NCBI GenBank assembly: GCA_003484235.1
Contig: DNDP01000306.1
Span: 4,954 to 16,659, forward strand
Direction of reading: 5' to 3'
Origin: Verrucomicrobiales bacterium
GTDB lineage: Bacteria; Verrucomicrobiota; Verrucomicrobiia; Limisphaerales; RI-55
DNA length: 11,706 nt
A program made the translations under genes and the position numbers. Positions 6,022-11,706 of the stretch are shown here, piece by piece. The notes beneath the pieces were generated by a model. It searched no databases. It was not told the origin of the DNA and saw only the letters and a program-made list of their open reading frames with translations. Each line of letters opens with the position of its first letter. The first letter of the stretch is position 1.

Positions 6022-7457
6022 GCTCCGACGGTGGAGCAGCCTTGGGGGTCCGTCAAATCGACCGGAAGTTCCTCGTGATCGAAGCGGGCCGGCCGGCTCG
6101 CGCGGACCGGCTCGACTTTGGTGGCGGGCGCCGCAGCGGGCGAGGTCTCCTTGGGCAGTGAAAGCACGAACGACGTGCCGACACCGACTTCGCTGTGGCA
6201 CTCGATGGTTCCGCCCATCCCTTCCGCGAGCCGCTTTACGATGAACAGTCCGAGCCCGTTCGAGCTTTCGCCGCCCGTTGGTTTGGTGCTCAGCCGGACG
6301 AAACGCCGGAACAGCTTGGCCTGGTCCGCCTGCGAGATCCCCGGGCCATGGTCGCGCACCTCCACAAGAAGTGCATCCTGCTCATGAATGAGCTGCACCT
6401 GCACGTTCGAGCCGGGTGACGAATACTTAACCGCGTTGGAGATGAGGTTGTCGAGTATCTGGAGGATTGCCTGGCCGTCACCCACAGCACGCGCTTCGAC
6501 GGCGGCGTTCTGCAGCTGGAGCGCGATGTTCTTGCGCCGGGCGAGTTCGGTGAACCCTTCCACGCTCGTGGTGCAGAGCTGCGCGACGTCCAGGCTCTTC
6601 CGTGCCAGGGTCATGCGCCCCTCCTCGATGGCATTCAAATCGAGCAGGTTCGAAATCAGCTCCCGCATCCGGATCGCCTGGTCGGAGATCTTGCGCGACG
6701 TGGCGGCGACCTTGTCCGGAGGGACGAGCCCGGACCCCAGCAGGTCGCTCATGCCCATGACGACCGTGAGGGGATTCTTGAGATCGTGCACGGCGATGCT
6801 GAGGAACTCGTTCTTCTCCCGGTTGAGCTGCTTCAGGCGTTCGTTGGCCGCGGACAACTGGTCCAGCGCCGCCTGGGTGCTGGTGGCGGCGAGGGATCTG
6901 CCGCGCTCGAAGATGATTCCCAGCATCAGCATGAACAGGGTCAGCCCGAAGTAGCCGGCCGCGGACACGACATCGCGCCACTCTTCCGGGCAAAGATTGG
7001 GCAGTGCAATGCCGGCGAGTTCGCAGCCTGCAATCAGGCTGGCCGAAGCCAGGCACAGGGTCCCCCAAACGGTGGCTCCCCGCAGCCCCACGAGCAGCAG
7101 TGCATAGAGTGGAATGCTGGCCAACCAGGCGATGGCGTGCCCATGAAGACCACCCTCCACGCAACAGAGGCCGGAGAAACCGGCGACGAGGATGACGCCA
7201 AACAGGTGCCCCAGCAGGGCCAGCGACAGGCCCCAACGGACCAGCCAGGGGATCGTGGCGAATGCCGCACTGCACACGATGATGACACCGGCTCCCCAAT
7301 TGTGGGCAATCAACAGGTAGAACAGGGCGTAGACACTGCCAAAGACGGCGCCGAGCAGGCCGAAACCGGCCAGCAGCCGGGCACGCCGGAGATCTTCGGT
7401 GCTCCGGGTTCCGGGCGCGCCCACAAAGTGGTTCAGGATGGCGGGGAATGGATTCAT
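6018..7457 (-). CDS. Membrane sensor histidine kinase, no response regulator nearby
   Basis: 479-residue membrane sensor histidine kinase. The N-terminal third (about residues 25-190) is a multi-helix membrane domain of about six helices with short loops, without a large extracytoplasmic sensor. A coiled-coil linker (about 195-215) leads to the HisKA dimerisation domain with phospho-acceptor H224 in SIAVHDLKNPLTVVMG. The HATPase_c domain has its N box in LISNAVKYS (N341), G1 box DHGPGIS and G2 box GLGLFIVKRL. The last ~45 residues are a Pro/Ala-rich, low-complexity tail. The start is set at ATG 7457; upstream in-frame codons overlap the divergent gene and are not protein-like. No response regulator is in the window, so this is an orphan kinase locally. 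It overlaps the SRPBCC gene by ATGA and is divergent from the DUF6807 operon, whose regulation it might affect; that link is not proven. Confidence 0.93.
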   Translation of the reverse strand: MNPFPAILNHFVGAPGTRSTEDLRRARLLAGFGLLGAVFGSVYALFYLLIAHNWGAGVIIVCSAAFATIPWLVRWGLSLALLGHLFGVILVAGFSGLCCVEGGLHGHAIAWLASIPLYALLLVGLRGATVWGTLCLASASLIAGCELAGIALPNLCPEEWRDVVSAAGYFGLTLFMLMLGIIFERGRSLAATSTQAALDQLSAANERLKQLNREKNEFLSIAVHDLKNPLTVVMGMSDLLGSGLVPPDKVAATSRKISDQAIRMRELISNLLDLNAIEEGRMTLARKSLDVAQLCTTSVEGFTELARRKNIALQLQNAAVEARAVGDGQAILQILDNLISNAVKYSSPGSNVQVQLIHEQDALLVEVRDHGPGISQADQAKLFRRFVRLSTKPTGGESSNGLGLFIVKRLAEGMGGTIECHSEVGVGTSFVLSLPKETSPAAAPATKVEPVRASRPARFDHEELPVDLTDPQGCSTVGA

Positions 7458-7519
7458 GGAGGCCGACCGGCCAGACACGCGTTGCCCGGGGGGAGCGAAA
7501 CACGTGCCGGACATTTGCG

Positions 7520-7547
7520 TTGACCCGGTTTGGTGGGGGTCGATAGC
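7520..7547 (+). promoter_or_regulatory. Candidate promoter of the DUF6807-Gfo/Idh-DUF1080-like operon
   Basis: TTGACC (7520-7525), a 16-nt spacer and GATAGC (7542-7547) make a modest sigma-70-type promoter. Its -10 box ends 9 nt before the ATG at 7557. No Shine-Dalgarno lies between them. The layout, with TTGAC followed by a -10 box very near the start codon, resembles the antitoxin promoter at 2182. The -10 match is poor, so the call is tentative. The same 99-nt gap must hold the minus-strand promoter of the histidine kinase, which I could not place. Confidence 0.3.
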
Positions 7548-7556
7548 CTCGCCGGC

Positions 7557-8519
7557 ATGTTCCACACGTCCGGATCCAGGCGCTTTGCCGCCATCTTGTT
7601 CGGTGCAGTCGCGACTCTTTCGTTTGATGCCTTCGCCGGTGAAGGAGTGGAGATCACCCGGTCCGACAACACGCTGTTGATCACCGTCAACGACCAGATT
7701 TTCAGCCGGTACCATTACCAGCGGGTTTCGCGGCCGTTTCTTTGGCCGGTATTCGGCCCGGGGGAAACACCGATGACCCGGGACTGGCCGATGCATGAGG
7801 GCGTCAACGACGAGAAGGATCATCCCCATCATCGCTCACTGTGGTTTGCCCACGGCGAGATCAACGGGGTGGATTTCTGGTCCGAGTCGGCCAACGCCGG
7901 TTCTACGGTTCACGAAGAGTTTGTCGAGGTGAAGTCGGGCCGGGAGCACGGTGTCATCAAGTCCCGGAACAAGCTGGTGGCCAAGGACGGCAAGCTGATC
8001 GCCACCGACCTCCGCACGATCCGCATCTACAACACCTCCCCGCATCGGATGATGGACTATGACGTGACGATTTTCGCCTCGGAGGGGGATCTCGTATTTG
8101 GCGACACCAAGGAGGGCACCATGGCGATCCGCGTGGCGCCTACCATGCGGCTCAAGGGCAAGGTGGCGGAGGGCCACATCGTCAACAGCGAGGGCGTTAC
8201 CGACGGCGCCACCTGGGGCAAGCGAGCGAAATGGTGCGATTATTACGGACCGGTTAACGGCAAGATCGTCGGTGTGGCCATCTTCGACGCACCGCGCAAT
8301 CCGCGTCATCCCACCTGGTGGCATGTCCGCGATTATGGCCTGTTTGCCGCCAATCCGTTCGGTCAGCACGATTTCGAGAAGAAGGAGAAGGGGATCGGCG
8401 ATTTGCAGGTGAAGCAGGGTGAATCCGTCACGTTCCGCTACCGCTTCTTCTTTCATGAGGGCACCGCCGCCGAGGCCGACATCGAGGCCCGGTATCAGGA
8501 GTACGCCGCAGGAAAATAG
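7557..8519 (+). CDS. Secreted DUF6807 ('PmoA-like') family protein
   Basis: 320-residue protein of the family once named 'methane oxygenase PmoA' in domain databases and now DUF6807; it is not a methane monooxygenase. The first ~28 residues (MFHTSGSRRFAAILFGAVAT, then a DAFAGEG cut region) form a signal peptide, so the product should be exported. The ATG at 7557 is chosen for this signal peptide over an upstream in-frame GTG at 7530. The family signature is the His-rich DHPHHRSLWFAHGEINGVDFW region (H89, H91, H92), which could bind a metal or act catalytically; other conserved-looking parts are TWGKRAKWCDYYG and HPTWWHVRDYGLFAANPFG. The molecular function is unknown. It is first in a three-gene operon with a sugar-type oxidoreductase and a DUF1080-like protein, a neighbourhood that points to carbohydrate breakdown. 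Confidence 0.9.
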   Translation: MFHTSGSRRFAAILFGAVATLSFDAFAGEGVEITRSDNTLLITVNDQIFSRYHYQRVSRPFLWPVFGPGETPMTRDWPMHEGVNDEKDHPHHRSLWFAHGEINGVDFWSESANAGSTVHEEFVEVKSGREHGVIKSRNKLVAKDGKLIATDLRTIRIYNTSPHRMMDYDVTIFASEGDLVFGDTKEGTMAIRVAPTMRLKGKVAEGHIVNSEGVTDGATWGKRAKWCDYYGPVNGKIVGVAIFDAPRNPRHPTWWHVRDYGLFAANPFGQHDFEKKEKGIGDLQVKQGESVTFRYRFFFHEGTAAEADIEARYQEYAAGK

Positions 8520-8564
8520 TTCAAATAGGGTGCCGGCAAACGGCGTCCATTTCCCATCCAGCCT

Positions 8565-10037
8565 ATGAACCAGATCAATCGTCGTAAATTCATCCAGGGC
8601 TCGGCCGTCGCTTCGGCCGGTGCATTGTTCGCCTCGAAATGGTCCGCCTTCGCCGCCGATTCGTCGGTGCGCGGAGCCAATGAGGAGATTCGCTGCGCCG
8701 TCGTCGGCTTCAAGGGCCGCGGCCAGTCCCACATCGACGGCATCAACAAGCTCCGCGAGCAGGGACACAAGGTTCGGGTCACCGCGCTGTGCGACGTGGA
8801 CTCGCAGGTGCTCGCCAAGGGTGCCGCAGCACAAAAGGAGAAGACCGGCGACACCGTGGAGACCTACGAGGACATCCGGGACCTGTTGGAGAGCAGGAAT
8901 GTCGATGCGGTGATGATCGCGACACCAAACCATTGGCATGCGCTCGGTGCCATCTGGTCCATTCAGGCCGGCAAGGATGTCTATCTGGAAAAACCGGTCT
9001 CGCACAACGTCTGGGAGGGCCGCCAGATCGTGAATGCCGCCCGCAAGTACAAGAAGATCGTGCAGACCGGCACCCAGAGCCGGTCCAGCCACGCCATCCG
9101 TGATGCCGTTCAGTGGATCAAGGATGGCAACCTGGGGAAGATCACCATCGCCCGCGGCATGTGCTACAAGCCCCGCAACAGCATCGGCAGGGTCTCCGGT
9201 CCGCAGGAAGTGCCCGATCACATCAACTACGATCTCTGGCTGGGCCCGGCGGAAATGACCGAACTGACCCGCGAAAAGCTTCACTACGACTGGCACTGGG
9301 TGTGGGCGACCGGCAACGGCGACCTCGGCAACCAGGGCATCCACCAGATGGACATCGCCCGCTGGTTTCTCGGCGAGATGGAGCTCTCGCCGCGCGTCTG
9401 GAGCGTCGGCGGCCGGCTTGGCTATGTGGACGACGGGGAAACGGCCAACACTCAGATCATCTATCACGATTACGCCAGGGCGCCGTTGATCTTCGAAGTC
9501 CGTGGATTGCCCGAGAAGAAGGGCGCCAAGAACATGGACAAGTTCATGGGCGGCAGCGTGGCAGTCGTCATCCACTGCGAGGGCGGACACGTCTTCGTGC
9601 CGAGCTATACGGCCGCCACGGCTTTTGACAAGGGCGGCATGGAGATCAAGTCGTGGAAAGGCGCGGACGACCACTATGAGAACTGGATCAAGGCGGTCCG
9701 TTCGCGCAAGGTCGAGGACCTCACGGCGGACATTCTCGAAGGTCACCTCTCTAGCGCCCTGTGCCACACAGGCAACATCTCGCACCGGATTGGCAGCCAC
9801 GCGGATGATGCAAAAATCCGGGGCGCGATCAGCAACGATCTTGGCGCGTTGGAAACCTATGAGCGCATGGTGGATCACCTCAAGGCGAACGAGGTCGACC
9901 TGCTGGGGACACCGCTGACCTTGGGCGCCGACCTGCAGATGAACCCCAAGTCCGAGCGCTTCACCAACAATCGCAAGGCCAACCGGCTGCTCACCCGGGA
10001 CTACCGGAAGCCGTTCGTGGTGCCGAAGAAGGTCTGA
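8565..10037 (+). CDS. Tat-exported Gfo/Idh/MocA family oxidoreductase
   Basis: 490-residue NAD(P)-dependent oxidoreductase of the Gfo/Idh/MocA family, which acts on sugars, inositols and glycosides. The N-terminus NRRKFIQGSAVASAGALF is a twin-arginine (Tat) signal, so the enzyme should be exported folded, probably with its cofactor bound. The Rossmann domain starts at about residue 42 (IRCAVVGFKGRGQSH). The family EKP motif is at E142-K143-P144 (YLEKPVSHN). The C-terminal substrate domain has NQGIHQMDIARW with H260 and D263, the likely catalytic pair. Length and order are typical of the exported verrucomicrobial/planctomycete branch. It starts 45 nt after the DUF6807 stop and ends 36 nt before the next ATG, so co-transcription is likely. 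The exact substrate is unknown; a 3-keto-glycoside-type oxidation is an inference from the DUF1080-like neighbour. Confidence 0.92.
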   Translation: MNQINRRKFIQGSAVASAGALFASKWSAFAADSSVRGANEEIRCAVVGFKGRGQSHIDGINKLREQGHKVRVTALCDVDSQVLAKGAAAQKEKTGDTVETYEDIRDLLESRNVDAVMIATPNHWHALGAIWSIQAGKDVYLEKPVSHNVWEGRQIVNAARKYKKIVQTGTQSRSSHAIRDAVQWIKDGNLGKITIARGMCYKPRNSIGRVSGPQEVPDHINYDLWLGPAEMTELTREKLHYDWHWVWATGNGDLGNQGIHQMDIARWFLGEMELSPRVWSVGGRLGYVDDGETANTQIIYHDYARAPLIFEVRGLPEKKGAKNMDKFMGGSVAVVIHCEGGHVFVPSYTAATAFDKGGMEIKSWKGADDHYENWIKAVRSRKVEDLTADILEGHLSSALCHTGNISHRIGSHADDAKIRGAISNDLGALETYERMVDHLKANEVDLLGTPLTLGADLQMNPKSERFTNNRKANRLLTRDYRKPFVVPKKV

Positions 10038-10073
10038 CGCGCACTCCCTCTGCGACGACTTCCTGCTGCGCTC

Positions 10074-10823
10074 ATGAAAATGCAACGGGCATTTGCGGGA
10101 CTTCTCTCGGGCCTGCTGTTCGTAGGCGTCGGCCAGCCCTTGGCGGCGCCCGCCGCCGAGCAGGCGAAAGTCAGCGCGGCGGTGCCTGCCGGCCATTCGC
10201 TCCTCTACGAGCAGTCCTTCGAGAAGGGCGATCCCATCCGCGACTTCGTGTTTACCGACAGGTCGGCATGGAAGGTGACGGGAGAGGGAAAGAGCCGGGC
10301 GTTGGAGCTGGTAAAGCAGAGCGACTACAAACCGGCGGTCAGGTCCCCCTTCAACATCGCCCTGCTTGCCGACCGTCAGTTCGGTGACTTCGTGATCGAG
10401 GTGGATTTGCTTCAGACGGGCAGGGAGTACGGCCACCGGGACATGTGCCTTTTCTTCGGCCTCCAGGATCCGGGCCGGTTTTACTATGTCCATCTGGCGA
10501 CCAAGATGGACGATCATGCCCACAACGTCTTCATCGTGAACAACGCGCCCCGCACCAAAATCAGCACCCGGACCACCGAAGGCGTCAACTGGGGGCTGGA
10601 AATTTGGCACCGAGTCCGGCTGGAGCGGAAGATCAAGGAAGGCACGATCCGGGTGTTCTTCGACGATATGGAGAAGCCGGTCATGGAGGCGAGGGACACG
10701 ACGTTCGGAGTGGGCGCCATCGGGTTCGGTTCGTTCGATGACACTGGCAAGGTGAAGAACATCCGCATCTGGGGTCCCAGGCTGGAGAAGAGCCGCACGG
10801 AAATCTACCAGCGGCCAGAGTGA
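10074..10823 (+). CDS. Secreted DUF1080/LamG-like (concanavalin-type) protein
   Basis: 249-residue exported protein. Residues 1 to about 28 (MKMQRAFAGLLSGLLFVGVG, then QPLAAPAAEQ) form a signal peptide. The rest is a beta-rich jelly-roll pattern: LLYEQSFEKGDP, FGDFVIEVDLLQTGREYGHR, DMCLFFGLQDPGRFYYVHLA, EIWHRVRLERK, GAIGFGSFDDTGKVKNIRIWG. This resembles DUF1080 (3-keto-disaccharide hydrolase-like) and LamG proteins, which are widespread in Verrucomicrobiota and Planctomycetota and often sit with Gfo/Idh/MocA oxidoreductases. Its role may be sugar binding or cleavage of a keto-glycoside; the active residues are not recognisable to me, so activity is not claimed. It is last in the operon. The start ATG at 10074 has a second Met at residue 3. 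Confidence 0.82.
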   Translation: MKMQRAFAGLLSGLLFVGVGQPLAAPAAEQAKVSAAVPAGHSLLYEQSFEKGDPIRDFVFTDRSAWKVTGEGKSRALELVKQSDYKPAVRSPFNIALLADRQFGDFVIEVDLLQTGREYGHRDMCLFFGLQDPGRFYYVHLATKMDDHAHNVFIVNNAPRTKISTRTTEGVNWGLEIWHRVRLERKIKEGTIRVFFDDMEKPVMEARDTTFGVGAIGFGSFDDTGKVKNIRIWGPRLEKSRTEIYQRPE

Positions 10824-10832
10824 CGTCCTGCA

Positions 10833-10846
10833 GGGCGATTGCGCCC
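10833..10846. terminator. Weak hairpin after the DUF1080-like gene
   Basis: GGGCG (10833-10837) and CGCCC (10842-10846) form a 5-bp GC stem with a 4-nt loop, 10 nt after the stop of the last operon gene. No T-run follows; the next bases are purine-rich. It is a possible, but weak, end of the operon. The 159-nt stretch from 10824 to the helicase start at 10983 shows nothing else clear. Confidence 0.3.
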
Positions 10847-10982
10847 GCTGAGAATGAAAACGGCCGGCTTCTGGACGCAGCCGGACATTTAAGTGCAGGC
10901 TGCATCGGCCGACGGGCATTTCTTTCTGAGAGGAGTCGCATTTCCACGTTTCCACTTGGCGGACTTCCGTTACCGTACCGCC

Positions 10983-11645
10983 GTGCAGACGATCGGAGAA
11001 CAGCTCGATTCCGCGCCGTCGCTGACCCAGTTGACCATTCCGGACCTCTGGCAGCAGGAGGCCGTCGCCGCCCTGCGCGACGGCTGCGACGTCGTGGTGC
11101 AGGCGCCCACCGGGTCCGGCAAGACGCTGATCTTCGAGCTTTGGTCCAACCTCGGAAAATCCCGCGAGCAGGCGATCTACACCGTCCCCACCCGGGCGCT
11201 GGCCAACGACAAACTGGCCGAGTGGCGGGCGCGCGGCTGGAACGTCGGCATTGCCACCGGCGACCTCTCGGAAAATCTGGATGCGCCGATCATCGTCGCG
11301 ACGCTCGAGACGCAGAAGAGCCGCCTGATCCGCGGCGAAGGGCCCAAGCTGCTCGTCGTCGACGAGCTCGGCTACCTGCCCTTCGAGGCCAACGCCGCGC
11401 ACCTGTTCTTCCAGCTGGTCAGCCGGCGCTACGGGCGCGGCTCGATGCTGGTCACCAGCAATCGCGCGGTCAGCGAGTGGGGTGGCGTGTTCGGCGATGC
11501 GGTGGTCGCCACCGCCATCCTCGACCGCCTGCTCCACCACAGCCACGTCATCACCATCCGCGGCGACAGCTACCGGCTGCGGGCGAAGCGCCGCGCTGGC
11601 CTGGTTAACCAGGCCAGCGCGAACAGCGAACCACACACCGAGTGA
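10983..11645 (+). CDS. Chimeric ATPase: SF2 helicase N-terminus joined in frame to IS21 IstB C-terminus
   Basis: Single open frame of 220 codons made of two protein families. Residues 1 to about 120 are the first part of an SF2 DEAD/DEAH-type helicase: LTIPDLWQQEAV, Walker A APTGSGKT (41-48), motif Ia TVPTRALANDK, and the motif Ib-like IVATLETQKSR. From about residue 129 it is the C-terminal half of an IS21-family IstB transposition ATPase: DELGYLPFEANAAHLFFQLV, GRGSMLVTSN, and AILDRLLHHSHV followed by GDSYRLRAKRRAGL. The join lies in PKLLVVDE (121-128, about 11343-11366), the Walker B stretch both families share. Helicase motifs III-VI and the IstB N-terminal half are absent. The GTG at 10983 is preferred; a GTG at 10893 would add 30 residues that do not look conserved. 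It is either a recombination product or an assembly join; function is doubtful. Confidence 0.85.
   Translation: MQTIGEQLDSAPSLTQLTIPDLWQQEAVAALRDGCDVVVQAPTGSGKTLIFELWSNLGKSREQAIYTVPTRALANDKLAEWRARGWNVGIATGDLSENLDAPIIVATLETQKSRLIRGEGPKLLVVDELGYLPFEANAAHLFFQLVSRRYGRGSMLVTSNRAVSEWGGVFGDAVVATAILDRLLHHSHVITIRGDSYRLRAKRRAGLVNQASANSEPHTE
11592..11621. repeat. 30-bp perfect palindrome in the istB 3' end
   Basis: The half-site CGCGCTGGCCTGGTT (11592-11606) is followed at once by its exact reverse complement (11607-11621), with no spacer. It encodes RAGLVNQASA in the IstB frame and the same peptide on the opposite strand. As RNA it would fold into a very stable hairpin with almost no free loop, 24 nt before the stop codon. 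No T-run follows. It could protect the mRNA 3' end, act as a terminator-like element, or mark a fold-back join. Confidence 0.9.
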
Positions 11646-11654
11646 ACCCTAACG

Positions 11655-11706
11655 GGGGGTCAGTTTTCGATGTCGTCAGGGGGTCAATTCTTGATGTCGC
11701 TTGACA
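11655..11706 (+). repeat. IS21-type right terminal repeats
   Basis: Two tandem sub-repeats, GGGGGTCAGTTTTCGATGTC... (11655-11676) and GGGGGTCAATTCTTGATGTC... (11679-11700), agree at 18 of 22 positions and are spaced 24 nt apart. They are followed by TTGACA at the window end. Repeated transposase-binding sites of this sort inside each end are typical of IS21-family elements. The window's last base coincides with, or is very close to, the outer end of the IS. Confidence 0.8.

Larger units (their letters stand above)
11343..11706 (+). mobile_element. IS21-family fragment, right portion (istB 3' half and right end)
   Basis: This is the right-hand part of an IS21-family element: the IstB C-terminal half (from the Walker B stretch), its stop at 11645, and a typical IS21 right end. 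That end has two copies of a ~22-nt sub-repeat and terminates in TTGACA, so the outer bases are ...CA as expected for TG...CA ends. The transposase gene istA, the first half of istB and the left end are not in the window. The left border is set at the helicase/IstB junction, within a stretch shared by both families, and is therefore uncertain by about 20 nt. The element as seen cannot move by itself. Confidence 0.8.

Noticed and set aside
6022..6201. A 60-residue N-terminal extension of the SRPBCC protein.
   Set aside because: It only reads the histidine kinase C-terminus in another frame; the SRPBCC fold starts at the ATG at 6021, which overlaps the kinase stop as ATGA.
7458..7832. A 125-residue N-terminal extension of the histidine kinase.
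   Set aside because: It lies antisense to the DUF6807 gene and its signal peptide, has low-complexity content, and the ATG at 7457 starts right before the membrane domain.
7557..8519. Particulate methane monooxygenase subunit A (methane oxidation).
   Set aside because: The 'PmoA' label is a historical database name. The protein has a signal peptide and no multi-helix membrane core, and no pmoB or pmoC is nearby.
10893..10982. An earlier GTG start for the helicase part.
   Set aside because: The added 30 residues show no helicase pattern; the GTG at 10983 gives an N-terminus closer to the Q-motif-like region.
7836..11636. A 1,266-codon open frame on the minus strand opposite the DUF6807, Gfo/Idh/MocA, DUF1080-like and helicase/IstB genes.
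   Set aside because: It spans several well-supported plus-strand genes and the gaps between them, has no recognisable domain, and its His/Asp/Arg-rich content is what GC-rich codon use gives on the opposite strand.

Overview
The window is GC-rich, protein-dense DNA. It is probably from a Verrucomicrobiota-like or Planctomycetota-like bacterium (Pedosphaera/Limisphaera type). This is inferred from the gene mix: an ECF-type sigma factor next to a membrane Ser/Thr kinase, a Tat-exported Gfo/Idh/MocA oxidoreductase beside a DUF6807 ('PmoA-like') protein and a DUF1080-like protein, and few clear Shine-Dalgarno sites. No rRNA, tRNA or CRISPR array was seen.

Layout. (1) Positions 1-2056, minus strand: an ECF-like sigma factor, then a Ser/Thr protein kinase with one membrane helix that runs off the left edge. 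The two are joined by a 17-codon frame with 4-nt overlaps at both ends. (2) Positions 2182-2807, plus strand: a Phd/YefM antitoxin and VapC PIN toxin pair behind a likely self-regulated promoter. (3) Positions 2948-5527, plus strand: a CNNM/CorC-type DUF21-CBS-CBS membrane protein, then a rhomboid protease with two extra N-terminal helices. (4) Positions 5539-7457, minus strand: a membrane histidine kinase and an SRPBCC-fold protein sharing an ATGA overlap. (5) Positions 7557-10823, plus strand and divergent from the kinase: DUF6807 protein, Tat-exported Gfo/Idh/MocA oxidoreductase and a secreted DUF1080/LamG-like protein. This reads as an operon for an exported sugar or glycoside oxidation/cleavage pathway. 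(6) Positions 10983-11706: an in-frame chimera of the N-terminal half of an SF2 DEAD/DEAH-type helicase and the C-terminal half of an IS21-family IstB ATPase, followed by the IS right end, which reaches the last bases of the window.

How the genes may work together. Block 1 looks like a signalling pair in which a membrane kinase controls a sigma factor. Block 4 could be a sensor unit with a small-molecule-binding partner, and it shares a divergent intergenic region with the carbohydrate block 5, so a regulatory link is possible but not shown.

The most unusual feature is the helicase/IstB junction. It falls on the shared Walker B stretch PKLLVVDE and keeps the reading frame. It could be a real recombinant P-loop ATPase, or an assembly join through a short identical stretch; the second is favoured because half the IS is missing and the window stops at the IS end. 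A 30-bp perfect palindrome lies in the same istB tail.
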